DNA from: Rhododendron vialii
Lineage: Eukaryota; Streptophyta; Magnoliopsida; Ericales; Ericaceae
Assembly (NCBI RefSeq): GCF_030253575.1
Contig: NC_080566.1
Span: 31,655,001 to 31,719,000, forward strand
DNA: 64,000 nucleotides
Reading direction: 5' to 3'
Shown in pieces: positions 46,221 through 58,735 of the stretch. The translations under genes and the position numbers were made by a program. The number at the start of each line of letters is the position of its first letter. Positions within the stretch are counted from its first letter, which is position 1. A model generated the notes under the pieces. It had not been told where the DNA came from and did not search any database. It saw only the letters and a program-made list of their open reading frames with translations.

Positions 46221-47293
46221 CAGTGCTGTAAGAAAGTATGACATACTACTATGTGTATAGACCATCGATGGCGCCACTCCATGCTTATTTGAAATTGGAT
46301 CTTTCCATGTGTATTGTTCTTCATATTATCCGAACTTTGTTTCCGTAACAATGAATGGCTTTAACAAACAATTAGTACTTGTCTTGGCAGAAAAGCTTTC
46401 AATTGTCAATGTTGAAATGTAGAAGACGAAGTTGTTCAACATGCTAGAGGTGTGCTTCTTAAAACATTGGGAGTTTCTATGTGGCAATGAACTCGCAGCT
46501 ACTTGACAAGAAGAGATTTTCTTTGAGTGTAACCTAATGACAAGCTCAAGAAACTGGAATAGCATATTCATTCTATGTGGGACCTAATTGTTATTGCTTT
46601 GTATTTCAGAAACGTTAAATGGAGTATATTTTACTTGGTTCTTGGGGGTTTAATAGGTTTAACTTTGTGTGAAGCTTTCCATTGTGGATTCTGCTGTCTA
46701 TCGGGAAAATCTACTTGTTACATGGCCATAACTAGGAGCTCCCTGTTCACTTTTCCTTAATTGACGTACCTCCCTGTACACTTTTCCTTAATTGACGTTG
46801 ATAGAGGGTGATGCATCGTTCTTATTACTTCTCTTAAGTGATTTAGAATTACAACAGGCGATTTAGTGTTTGTAGAATGAGCAGCTCAATTGGAGATTTC
46901 GGAAGGATTCTTGCAACTTGTGTTATTATTCATTCGGGAGGGTATGTCTTATGGGTCAAGAACATGAGACCTCAGTATGCCAAATTATCAGATTTGATTG
47001 CTCTAGCCAACGCGCATGACACTTGTCAATCATACGTACAAATGGAGGCTTTGACAATGACTTTTCGAGTTGATATTATATTTGAGTTTTTGTACATGCC
47101 ATTCACGCAGTGTTCTGAACCCATGGACCAAGGTAACATCCTTGTGTAGCTAGAGTAACTCAATACAAAAGACAAGCCAATTTTCCACCTACGGTCATCG
47201 GTTTGAATTTCAACGCCTGATGAATTCCTTCTTCATTTTCAATTTGGATGGAAATGGGTAGCTTGCGTCTGATTAGCCGTTAATTAATTAATA
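46221..47293. other. No gene recognised
   Basis: A 90-residue frame at 46877-47149 (MSSSIGDFGRILATCVIIH and on) matches no family I know; start and stop are not supported by other signals. It could contain more decayed LAX sequence, which I cannot show. Confidence 0.3.
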
Positions 47294-47768
47294 CTACCTC
47301 TGTCCCAAAGTAAAACAAGGACTAAAAAATGATGCATTTCTTTCAAGGAGAAATTCAAACTTTTTACATAAATTAAAAGAACTCATCGATATCTAGTGAA
47401 TTGTTGAAAAAAAATTTAAATTTTCTTGCAAAAATTGTACTCCCTCCGTCCCTTTTTAAGTGGCCTGCTTCGTAATTCCAACTTATTAAAAAGACATAAT
47501 CATTACACCTTTCATATCAACTTTTTCCTCCACTTTCCCTACTTACCCATCATCATTACACTTTTACTCACTAACTTTTCAAAATAAAATCTACTTTTAG
47601 AGACAAAATAGACAATACACCAACTTTTACCCCCCCTAACTTTACAAAATGGACACTTATTAAGGGACAGCCCAAAATGGTATACTGGACACAAAAAAAG
47701 GGACCGAGGGAGTATTATTTTTACGTTCTCGTTTTGCAGACCGGACAAATATTAGAGAATGGAGGGAA
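47294..47768. mobile_element. Outer Stowaway-type MITE, split by an inner one
   Basis: Left end ctacctctgtcccaaag and right end attagagaatggaggga are roughly inverted and flanked by TA. The element is interrupted by the MITE at 47440-47712. Confidence 0.65.
47440..47712. mobile_element. Stowaway MITE
   Basis: Ends ctccctccgtccc and gggaccgagggag with TA on both sides (47438-47439 and 47713-47714), 273 bp. This is the standard Tc1/mariner-derived Stowaway signature. Confidence 0.88.
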
Positions 47769-48986
47769 TACATTCTTGAATTTATTGTGCATATTCTCTA
47801 TGCTAGTGGTGTAAATGGCTATGTGGGAAGGGATCCTCTTAATTTTTTGTTCTTAGAGATCTCCACCCCTTGCCCAAATTTAAGAGAAAATTTGAATAAA
47901 GCTTCATTTGATATAAGCTCAATCCAATGGTAAACTTATTTCTTACTCAAAATTTGCATAAAATAAATTCAAAAACTATTTTATCCCTTTCTCTTCTCCT
48001 TAGCAGCATCAAATCCTCCCTCTCCTTCACTACCAACACCATAGGGACCCCACCACCGCCACAACCGTCAACCACCAACACCTGGTCGAAAAGCCAAATT
48101 TCACGCCAACAACCCAACACTACCGTCGACCGCCACCATATCTCACACCAAAAACCCAACTTTCATCCCAAAAATCCACAACTACCGTCGACCCACACGA
48201 GCAGCCACCACTGCCTACTGCTAAAACCACCAAAACAACAGCGTTGCAAATTTGATTTACACCAGAATTGGTGAATCAATTTGGCAGTGTTAATTTGAGC
48301 AAGGAGTGGAGGTGAATTTTGGGTGATTATTCAAATTTGAGTTTGAGTCTAAAAAATTTGGTAAAGTGGAGATGCTCTTACCTCTGCTAATTTGTGTGAT
48401 GAATACATTGGTTGCAAAGATCAATCCTCTCTCTCTAGTTCTTCAAGACAGTATCTTCCTTATGATAGTTTGTTATAATTACATCAATGATTCAATGGTA
48501 CAGGCCATCCACTTGTTCAAAAGTCACTAAGTCTTGAACTTCAAGAAATATGCGACTTTCATTTACCAATACAAAATTCAAATTAAAAATACCCAATAAG
48601 CAGTACTAACTATTATCTCCACAATGTTCCAGCTTAAAAAAACAAAAAAAGGCCGGGGGGGGCTGGTGAATGACGATATGAGCCAAAAACATTGGGTTCA
48701 GATAATTGTAACAGTTAAATACAGAGGCCTTTTTTAAACCCTTGGTTTCAGGGCATATTTCAAAAAACGAAAATATGAGCGATTGATATGAAGGCAGAAA
48801 AACAAATACGTAAAAACAACTCGAAAGACATACGGACGTACGACATAATCAAAATAGATGACATAAAGCCAAGTATCTGTACTTGAAACTCATGCAAGCG
48901 TATCATTTGGTCTTAAATTCAACATGTACTGGCTTGTGTTACAGTAGGATAACCATTTGCCAGCAAAACAAGCCCCATTTAATTAT
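47769..48986. other. Spacer, no gene
   Basis: A Thr/Pro/Asn-rich frame at 47927-48274 comes from ccacca-rich low-complexity DNA and has no domain. The rest is AT-rich. Confidence 0.4.
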
Positions 48987-49113
48987 GGGGAGTGATTTTG
49001 CCACTCTCCTTTTTGTTAATGTCACTCCCCTTAGTGTTTTGATTAGATGATTTGTTTTGTGAGAGAAGGGAAGTGGCATTAACAAAAAGGGGAGTGGCAA
49101 AATCAATTCCCTT
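48987..49113. repeat. Short MITE, copy B
   Basis: Inverted-orientation copy of 3339-3465, with ends ggggagtgattttgccact and agtggcaaaatcaattccc. It lies within 30 bp of the stop codon of the pseudokinase gene, so it is probably in its 3' UTR. Confidence 0.8.
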
Positions 49114-49139
49114 AATTTTAATTCCAATCTAACCCAGTC

Positions 49140-52100
49140 TTACAGGTTCATCCTCTTGGCCAGTTCTAACTGTCGCAAACGTTCAACAACTTCCTTGATG
49201 GTTGGTCGTTCGCCTAGTTTGCGACTAACACAGCGCAATGCCAATTCAATGATTGCAGATCCATCTTCTGCATCAAACCACGCACTGCCTCTCAAGCTTT
49301 CATGCACTTCTACCACAGGGGTACATCGTCGGCAATCCTTCCTCCGCCGGGTCTTCTTAGGCCTAGTTTCGTACTCTCCCCTGGCCCAAACGTGAAGATA
49401 AAAATAATCCTCCTCTTGCGCGGCTCTTTTTGTTACAAGCTCCAAAAGCAAAACACCATACGAGAAAACATCTGATTTATCCAGAAATTTACCTGTTCAG
49501 AGATCCACAGAAATATCATATTACAACCCGTTCTTAGTTCAGTTCCTAAAACAACATGAAAGCGAGGAAGAAAGTCACCCGGAACCCCAACGCATAAGAA
49601 GTTTGTGATTTAAACGATCTCAAATAGGCAGTGGATATAGAATACATGCATAACAGATGTTCCAATCTCAAGAACCAAAGCATAAGATGAAAGCTACACT
49701 TGGAACCCTCCAATAGCAACCCAAGAACTAAGAAAGAATACAAGCACACACAAGAACCAAAGCATAATATAACAGATACACTTGGAACCCTCTAATACCA
49801 ACCTAAAAATCAAGATAGTTAAAGGTTATTTGCTCAGCCCTATCTAGGATGGTCTCTGCCAAAGCAACAAATGTTGCACGAAGTCGTTTTCACTGAGAGG
49901 AGGATACTATGGGGGCTGTGGATGCACCGCAAGAAATAGATTTTAGTGGAGTTCTCATGTTGGAAGGCGAAGAGAAGAATGAGAAGGTTCAAGAAAATGA
50001 CCTTTCCAAAGTGAATCAAGGAGGCGGTGGGAAGGACAGCATGTAGTTTGGGAATTAGAAGCAGGGCATATCATGTGGTACTTACCATTGACTGATATAG
50101 AATTGCCGAAGTGAAGATGTAGTTGAGGTGAGATCATTACGTTCCAGCTGGAGACAATGTTGGAGCTAACGGTTTCTTTGCCCCACTTCGGCAATTCTAT
50201 ATCAGTCAATGGTAATTGAAAGAGCATTCAATGAAAGTCGCATTGGCCAACAAGGAGTAAGGGCAAACCCAGTGCACAAGGCTCCCGCCATTGGCGGGCA
50301 AGGAGTAATAGACCAACAGGGAGTACATTTTCAAAGAGTGCGCGCGCACACACGTGTGTGCTCGCTCAAATGCTATAAGAATTGATAAGTCCACATAGCA
50401 CAAGGAGTTATGTGAGTTGTATCCGCACATCGAGTAAACCACCGGGAGTGTAAGTGAAGTTTGCCTTTTAATTTACGGTAAGTACTAAAACCATTGGCCA
50501 GTCCACTACAGTTTTTCATCAGTCACTTGCACTGCAAATAAGGCCAGCCCATTCCCATTTTTTGTGCAAACCCAAAGTTATCAATCTCGTACCCCGGTCA
50601 ACGTACCGTTTTCTCTATTGGAGTGGTACGTACCTGTACCAAAATATATCTTTGTACCATTTCGGATTGACAGCAATTACAATTTTATATATTCCTTAAT
50701 ATATTTACGTAGAAAAATAAACAAGTTACAACATTTTAATGTACCTCCTCAACATTACCAAAATGGATTTCAAAATTAAAACATCATTATCTACAGCATA
50801 GAAAACAAGTCCAAAGATAGTTCTGCAAATCATTGACAATTTCTGCCAATCCTACGAAAATCATGAATTGTAGTTCAATTTTATGGTAAACAAAAAATTG
50901 AGGTTAAATATTAATGAAATGAAAACAAACCAGCTGCAATGCTTAATTTTTCCATACAGATATGGGAGACATAGCAAAAAATCCCTCATATTTACATTTT
51001 TTGAGCTAAAGGAAAAGCACCTTTTGTTGTGCCTATGAAAGTACCTAAAACCCTAGGGTACCCTATGAAAGTGCCTAAAACCCTAGGGTACCCTATATAT
51101 GAAAGTGCCTAAAACCATAGGGTACCCTACGAAAGTCCATAAAGCACTAAAAAGTCCATAAACCACTAAAATCCTATAATAGGAAAGTGCACCCTAAAAT
51201 CCTATAAAAGTGCCTAAACATGTTTTGGCCTTATGGCTAAAAAACTCAAAAAGTTGAAGGACCTCCATTGAAAACTATTTTGCTAGCGTCCTTCCCCTAA
51301 ATGAAAACTATTTTATCGTCCTTAAGGCTAATTTTCCCTAAAGATATCTCTGCCGTCCAATGTCTTGTACCGAAGTCAATCCCACTCAAATGCCTTCCAC
51401 TCTTGCCATCTATAAATATATAATCCTCTCTTTTCCACTGTTACGTCTTGTAAGTTAAAATTTGTACCTAGCGTATTCACGAAATGATCGAGAAAAGCAA
51501 GCAATAAAGGGTTGTAGATTGTGGTACAACTTTCAGAGCATTCTTCCGGAGTAGTCCATTGTGAGTCAATGTCCTGAGAGAAACCTAAGTTTTGCACCGG
51601 ACGGAAACAAATGCCGGAGATGGCCTGGAACAGCCCGGATCAGAGCGGTATCTCTAAAGAGTCGAGTATCCCGTTCTTTTGCCGGTATAGTACATCTCGG
51701 CAGGCACTAAACGGCACATACAAGATCGATAACTATGTGTGAAACTAGCTCATTATGCAAAGAGACAACTCCCACTTGCATATTATGCACTCGAAGGCAA
51801 CTGAGGACAGCAATAGGGAGAAAAAAAGGAGGTGCAACAACAGTTGTTATCCTACCATTCTTGGAAACTGAAAGTCGAAGTGTATTATATTTTCAAAAAA
51901 ATTAAAGACAACTGAAACACAATTAACTCTCTCATCCCCTTGTCCATAGTGACATAACAAACGGTTAACCCTTGCCATCGAGTCCTTACAAAACTGAAGC
52001 TCTTCAACTGATGAAACTCTTATACAATCCACTAACATGTCCACATGATTGCATCGTTGAATATCTGATAGTTACTTTGTCTAAACCCATTTATCTTGTT

Positions 52101-55100
52101 ACTTGGGTGGCTTAGCATGTTGCAATATGTTTCAGGTTTTGACGATCATTGGACGTGAAATGGCCATCAGGAGGCCTTTAGATGGTTGATACGAAGATGG
52201 GAGCCCTTGGAGGCAATTGAAGAAGAAAAGTGAGAAGCCGTGGATACCGGACCAATTTTCAAGGAAATCCAAATCAATCCAATTTGGAAGGAAAAATCTA
52301 AGAGTGATTCAATCCCGAAATAGGAGTCAACTCAGCATAGCCTTTAGCATTATTAACATATATCTCTCATCTGCTGTCCGATCATTGGGATGATTCAAGT
52401 TCAGGTTGGAAAGCTAACTTAAAGAGCTACAGCTTTGTTTGAAATACAATTTTTACAATCTCGACATTTACAAGATCAAAACGAGCATGCGAGCAGAGTA
52501 AAAAAGGCTGAAAAAGAGAAGTCTGTCCTGATGGAAGACCAAAGCATCCGGACTGGATTTTTTTATGTCCGTCAGATATTTTTCAAGGCCAAGCATCCGG
52601 AAGGGATACCCAAGTGTCTGGACGCCCACTATCAGCTTTGATGAGTGAGAAAGGCCAATTAAAAGGGTTTTTCAGGAGGATCTATAAAAGGGGAGCCCTA
52701 CGTTGTTTTTTAGGTGTACCAAACATTCTCAAGAGGGCTAGAGAGACGCAAAGAAGAGCTCAAGGATCCACGGATCCACGGGCTTTCACCAAAGATTCAA
52801 TATCTCTTCCTATTGGCGGCTAACTCCATATTACGGCATGAGTTGAAGACAATTTTTGGTGGGAGAAGTGGTATACTCTACTTTTTGGTAAAGGGAAGAA
52901 AAGGGTGTTAAAGAGCTGAAGTTGTTTTTACTTAGGTTTGAAGTAGCTTTTATTGTAATTTAAGAGTATTTTCCCAGCTTTCTTAGCCGCTGGGTAATCT
53001 CCTTAGAAACAAGGTGTTTGTAAGTGTCACACCACCTGCCATAGAAGGAATTGTGGTACGTGGCAGTAGCTGTTAAGTACAGGAGAGGTGGTTAGATCAG
53101 TTGAGCAGCTGGATTGGAGTTGGTTGGTTAGTGAGGGAATCTGTTGTATAGAGTGGAAAAGTGAGGATCGAGGTAATGAGTTGTTTTGTGTAAAATTGGA
53201 GCCAAGGGACTGTTCCATTGTTCTTCAATAAAGATTCCCCAATGTGTCAACAGCGGCTGACATGATCCTTTTTCACAAGAGTCCTACCTTTAAGTTCAAG
53301 AATTGCACGCATCAAATAGATTCAGTGGAAATTGATTGGTATCCAGAAGTTTTTCTTCTTGGTAATCTACTCCCAAATACCATACTATTACAAATCACAA
53401 CGTTTAGGAAGTGAATTACACACGAATTGCAGCAGGGCCCTTGAGTTTCAAATAAAACACAGTGAGAACATAGGAAGATAAAAACCTGAATCGGCAAAAC
53501 ATGGATCCACATAGGCAACGCACCCCCACACTTGTTCGAATGGGGGCATATCACCAAAATCTCCACCAATAAGCAAACCGAAGTCAACTAACTTCAGATG
53601 GAAATCCTGCAAGCCCGATAATATTAGATCTTCCCAAAAGGTTCTCGAAAGAAAAATGTGGTGCAAAAACAGTAGGACTTATTACCTTGTCAAGCACTAA
53701 ATTATCTGCACAGATATTGCGAAGCTTGAGGTTTTGAAAATGAAAAGCTTCAACGAGAGATGCAAATTGAATTGCAACCTTGACTCGTGAAAACCAGCCA
53801 AAATCATCTACACACAAACAAAAAGGGCCAGTTAAGATGAATTCATAAATGGCTCTATGGGTTGATGAAGGCCCGATCATAATCAATTGGGGTGGTTCTC
53901 CCCAGACGAAATTTCATCACGATTTTACTAAGAAATAGATTAGATGCTAATTACTTGTGGGACAGAAACAGAAAGAAATAAGGCTACAAAACCCAACCTC
54001 GAGGAAGGAGGTTACGCAGGGTATCCAGCGGATCTAGCTCATACACAGCAGCCAGCCGCCCATTTACAAGGCCGCTTCCAATTAACTTTACCATGTTATC
54101 ATGGCGTGACAAGTGCGATGATGCTGTCAGTAGCTTCATTTCATCCTATGACACAAAAGAAGAAAATAATTTGCGACGACAATTAAAAACAAGCAAGCAA
54201 TGAAATCAGACAGAGTTTCTTCTTTTTTCCTTCAAATACACACATACGTGGAATCTTCCTTTAGCAGTTTGTCTCCAGAAGCTGTTAGAAGGCTTAACAG
54301 AGCTTCTAACTTCTCGCAAACGATAGTTCCATGCTTTCACCATAACATTAGACTTATGGATGTTGTCCAAGCCTCGTTGCTGAATAATTTTCCCCCGATA
54401 CACTTGGCCAAACAGGGTATTACCAATAAAGTCTTCTACAACCAAACCACAAGGCAAGTCTGCCATAGTACCTTCAAAAAAAATTAGTGGACCCTTTTGT
54501 CAATTGATATGCTTACAGACAGAGAAAATGAGTTATAACCTTATCCAAGTAAAGGCAACATGGGTTCCTAGAAAATTTTTAAAGATACCCCTAAACTTCT
54601 ACTCAAATGTCCCATAAAAACCTAACTTAACAAAATATCATTTTAAAACCAGAGGTTATCAAAGCCTACTCAATTAAAACCCTGACACCAACTCCGTCAA
54701 ATTGGAGATGGAATGGGAATTGCATTGATAAATCACACATTTATTTGTTTCGCAAGTTTATCAAGTTCTAATTTCTTTTACATAACCTAAATATAAGGAT
54801 CGACTAGGTTTCGGCCAGCCCAAAGCCTCGAGTGATTACGGAGCTTACAAGATCTACTACAATAAATAGTTTGGGCGCAATTTATGAACGAAGTTCACAA
54901 GCCCTGCAATTATGCAGACAAAGAAAGGGAAAATTCAAGCTAAAACAATTGATGTGCAGAACACATGGACAAAACCAAGAAATTGCTCAAGGGACAATCT
55001 ACAATTATGCATAAAGAAGCGAAAACATTTCAGCATGAGAAATTGCTCAAGGGGATAATTTACAATTATGCATATAAGAAAGGAAAACACTTCGGCATGC

Positions 55101-57923
55101 ATATATATATGAATATATGCATAAAATTGTAAGATGTATATCTTTTGTTTTCCAACATTCTCGCAAGAACTATCAAAGTAAGAAGAACGAAGGTGCTGCA
55201 ATTTTATCAACACTATCAATCCAAATTTATCTTCAGTCCATGCCTAATCTCTCTCTACGAAATTTTGCCCCAATCAAGGGAGATCACCGCAGCAATTGTT
55301 TATCAAAATTAACTTCACCAATAATCCATCTGCTGATTGTGTCTCGGGTGGAAAAAATAAATTCCAAACCAGTTGAACCCCCAATTTATTTGGTGGGTGG
55401 GCCCATATTCGTAGAGGGGATCATCGCCTTTGCCATGTTGAAGGACCACAATATGTCCAATTAATTATGGACGAAATACTTTACGTTTAATTCTCGAATT
55501 GATGGTCACGGCAGCAACATGTTGCAATGGTGTCTAGAGAGGGGATCTGTTGTTTGTGGAGGAGATAGAAGAATAAGTGGTGTGTGATATTAGGCTGGGT
55601 TTGGGAATGGTTGGGTCGGGTATGGGTACATGCATGTTGGTATGAGTTACACAAAACAAGTTTGTGGTACATGGTGCTACTTGGCAAACTATATAAGCCA
55701 AGTCAGATCCAAGTCAGCAATTTCATCTCCAATTTAACAGAGTTTGATATTGGGGGCATTATTGAGTAATCTTTGACAAGTTCAGGTGAGTAAGTTAAAT
55801 TTTATTAAGTTCAGGTGTTAAAGAGACATTTGAGTGAAAGTTTAGGTGTAATTTTTAAATATTCCATGGGTTTTCATTAAAAGTGCCCTTAAAGCATTGG
55901 TGAAGAAGCCTTTTAGCGCGTACATGGCGCAAGGAAAATTGTGCGTACAGGATGTACAATACTATCTCTTATCAAGATACCTTAAGGGACCTCGGCAACA
56001 AAATTAAAAAGGAAAAACGCCAAAAACATACCAAACTTAACCCTGATCATATCAGCAAATTCAGCTAATTCTCGGAAAGATTTCAGTGTAGACACTACAG
56101 GAGGATCAGGGCCTGGAGCAGTATTATTGGTTGGAATGGATCCCAGCAGTTGCACCTCCGGCATATCAATAAAGTAAGTTTTCCTAGCCGCATTTTTTGA
56201 GGACATAGCAGCAGCAATCAATGATTCAAACCCTGTGGATAAAATGAACCAACCACATAATAAGGGAAAAAGTAATATTTCTGCTGAAGAAGGAAAACAA
56301 TAACCTAAATCAAACATGAACGAGAACATACGCAAGTCAAAATCAATCAAATCCCAGAGTAGAGCAGATCCAATTCACGCATGAACCTTACCTTCTCATA
56401 CTCTGTATATACTGCGGCTTCGGTTAGTTCGCGAATCGAAAACAGGCATAATTAGAAGTCCCGAACGTCCAAACAAGTTATGTCCCTACGACACAATGAT
56501 GTTTAAGGTTGGCACTGGGCATAAGCCCTCCAAGCCGACGCCTAGGGCCCCCACTTTCGGGCAAAAAAACAGGACCTTAAAAAATTATGTTATATGTGTT
56601 AGTACCTTCAACAAAGTGGCTGACGTTTCACAGATAGGAAAGAAGTGCATCAATCACTTGTTCGCGAGTTCCAACCTCATTGCTGCCTCTCTCTTACACT
56701 TTTAAGACTAAAGAACTTTTTATTTTGTTTCTGGGAAGTTAAGTATTATAAAAAAATTATGAAGAGGAAAAGGAGCAAGGATATGAACTTGAACGCCAGC
56801 TGACCAGACAACTAAACAACCATAGTGCGAAACAAGCTAGGTCCAGAAAAAAGAAATTTACACAGGCCTATCTAGGAACTCTCCCAGACCCCATAATCTT
56901 AATATTAGCCATAGAATTTTCCACATTTCACCAACAGGCTAACATTAACCACAATCTCCTCAGAAACCACCTGCCACTCCACTCCTTTCTGCCTAAAAAT
57001 CCAATTGTTTCTTTCGTCCCAGAGAATGCATCAAGTTTTCCATTTCCCCATACCCTGGATCTCCACATCTGCAGGAGGGCAAACCTGAGCGCATCTTCCT
57101 CTGCCCCCCATCCTCGACAACCACAGCATCGTTCCAAGAAGAAACCCCATCATTATCCTCTCCCCTGCCAATTCTGCACGCAACCTAGAATTCTCTAATT
57201 GCAAACACCTTAATCTCTGTAGTCAAAGCATTACTAGCACTCAAATGATCCTTATTAATAACATAAATCTATTCTAGCCAATCCAGAGAGTCAACTTTAA
57301 GGCTACGACTTCCAGCACCCAAAACCCTAATATCAGACGCAACCAACAATAGTACCAACATTATTATCAGAATTAGCAACAACGCTATCCACGTTAACAA
57401 CAGAAACCCCAGGGCTACGCAAATCCCAAGGAACAGTAACATCAACAAACGAACAGGAAGGGACAAGAGGAGGAAAATGACCTAGAATTACTGCTTATCA
57501 ATCAAAGAACACAAACAGAGCCAAAGAAAGAGGAGAGTCGAAACTAGCCTGAATTACAGAGAGAAATTCGAAAATCGAGTAACTAGAAGAGGTCTGCAAG
57601 TTTAACAGTGAAAAATCGATTCACACACAAAAGAAACCTACAGATCTGTGAAAAAATCGAGCCCCAAGTAGGGGAAAATTGAAAGCATAAATTAGGGTTT
57701 CGTTTTGCAGCAAAATCGATCCAAAAAAAACTGCTAGAAAAGTGAAATCGAACTCACCTTGAAGATTATCGGGAGTTACTACACACGTTTCTCCAGCGGG
57801 TTGGCTTGATTCGACAGCCTTCTCCATCCTCAGAGAGAGGGAATTGAACTCGCCTTGAAGATTATCGGGAGTTACAACATAAGCTTCTCCGGCGTGTTGC
57901 CCTGATTCGACAGCCATCTCCAT
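49140..57923 (-). CDS. ZED1/ZRK-like receptor-like cytoplasmic pseudokinase (7 exons)
   Basis: Minus-strand exons: 57758-57923, 56032-56232, 54248-54459, 53998-54145, 53686-53807, 53486-53606 and 49140-49492. All are GT-AG and phases fit; 1323 bp gives 440 residues. The N-terminal 120 residues hold a duplicated block (VVTPDNLQ twice) and no known domain. The kinase-like domain follows: glycine loop GNTLFGQVYRG (135-145), VMVKAW with Lys164, and Glu195 in DEMKLL. The catalytic loop reads LRNICADN, so the catalytic Asp of HRD is Asn273. LVDFGL (Asp291) is kept, then SDVFSYGVLLLELVTKR and the C-lobe end ERPTIKEVVERL. Loss of the catalytic Asp and the layout recall ZED1-related kinases, decoys that work with the NLR ZAR1. 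That role is inferred. Intron 6 is 4 kb and full of repeats. Confidence 0.85.
49493..50082. other. Intron 6 of the pseudokinase gene, 3' part
   Basis: A block of about 95 bp (gaaccaaagcataa to cacttggaaccctc) is duplicated at 49670-49795. No frame. Confidence 0.45.
50083..50214. repeat. Perfect 31-bp inverted repeat with 70-nt loop
   Basis: Arms 50083-50113 and 50184-50214 are exact reverse complements (landmark attgccgaagtg). They would form a perfect stem in the intron transcript on either strand. Confidence 0.95.
50215..52117. repeat. Intron 6 middle part with a minisatellite
   Basis: At 51040-51230 a unit of 29-35 bp (cctatgaaagtgcctaaaac, ccctagggta) repeats four to five times with decay. 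Short minus-strand frames at 51376-51597 and 51847-52044 have no known domain. Confidence 0.6.
52118..53252. repeat. LTR-like sequence in intron 6
   Basis: Starts tgttgcaatatg and ends gtgtcaaca (TG...CA). It contains a TATA-like tctataaaagggg at 52680-52692 and aataaa at 53227-53232, as in the promoter and polyadenylation parts of an LTR. There is no coding sequence or clear target duplication, so a solo LTR is the best guess. Confidence 0.4.
54568..55864. mobile_element. Long-TIR (Mutator-type) non-autonomous element in intron 2
   Basis: Ends are inverted over more than 60 bp (left ttttaaagatacccctaaac, right gtttaggtgtaatttttaaa), with further inverted matches to about 180 bp. A near-perfect 9-bp repeat, catgggttc/catgggttt, flanks it (54559-54567 and 55865-55873), as expected for Mutator-like insertion. 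It holds no transposase. Confidence 0.7.
56233..57757. other. Intron 1 of the pseudokinase gene
   Basis: A gcctagggcccccac stretch near 56540 resembles a transposon end. Minus-strand open stretches at 56930-57480 may be old LINE or retrotransposon sequence, but I recognise no domain. Confidence 0.35.
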
Positions 57924-58418
57924 CGCGAGAGAGAGAGAGAGAGACAGAGATGCGCGCCGCTCTGATGAGATGTTTATCGATTTCGATGTGAGTGATTTTT
58001 CAATGCGGAGTACGTATATCCTACTTTGTACCCATTTAGTGGGTCTGAGCCATCCGATAGACTTTTGAATGGTTCGGATTGAAATTCTCTCTCCTCTCAA
58101 TCCAACACTTTCTCTCTCCAAATCTAAGCCATTATGGCGCATCCGAGCCGTCTGATACACTTTTGAAGGGTTCGGATTGAAATGATATCTCTCCTCTCAC
58201 CCCAACACTTTTTCTCTCCAAATCTGAACCGTTCAAACATGCGACGAACGGCTCGAATGCGCGAGTTTACACCATGTGGAATCAGATCGGCACTGAAAAA
58301 AATTTCGATGTAGAGAGAGAAGGTACCGTCAATTTGAAATATAAATAGTGTGAATAGAATGGGCTTGGATCCCAACCAGTTGGGCTTCCAACCAGTTTGA
58401 TTTGGGTATGGACAGTTT
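57924..58418. promoter_or_regulatory. Upstream region of the pseudokinase gene with a tandem repeat
   Basis: A (CT)n-type tract at 57928-57945 lies in the leader, a few bases before the start codon. A unit of about 105 bp (gggttcggattgaaat, ctctcctctca, aacactttctctctccaaat) is duplicated at 58035-58225. Confidence 0.5.
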
Positions 58419-58735
58419 GTGGGTTCTTTTGGGGCATATAACAATAATCAGAATTATTCAATTTTTAGAGCTTGTCGAAAATATTGACCACGCTAAAAAT
58501 CACGTTAATCGAATACCATTTGATAAGATGTTGAAATGCATTAAGTTTGTAAGAAAAAAAATATGCAATACTATATTGCAACCCGTTTGACACAATTATA
58601 TGAAGATCAATGTTTTTCGATGTCATATCAAACGGGATTCGATCAAAATTTTTGGCGTAGTCAATATTCTTGACGAACTCTAAAAAGTGAACGACCAAAT
58701 TGATTGAGATCCAAGCTCGAAAAGAATCCCTCATC
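58419..58735. repeat. Foldback element
   Basis: Left arm: gtgggttcttttgggg, ttttagagcttgtcga, aaatattgaccacgc, aataccatttgata. The right arm mirrors them at 58610-58730 with several mismatches. The loop is near 58560. Confidence 0.75.

Noticed and set aside
47927..48274. A Thr/Pro-rich frame as a cell-wall protein
   Set aside because: It has no signal peptide and no regular extensin or AGP repeat; the ccacca low-complexity DNA explains it.
53944..54487. Plus-strand frames over the pseudokinase exons
   Set aside because: They are antisense to exons whose minus-strand splice sites and motifs agree.
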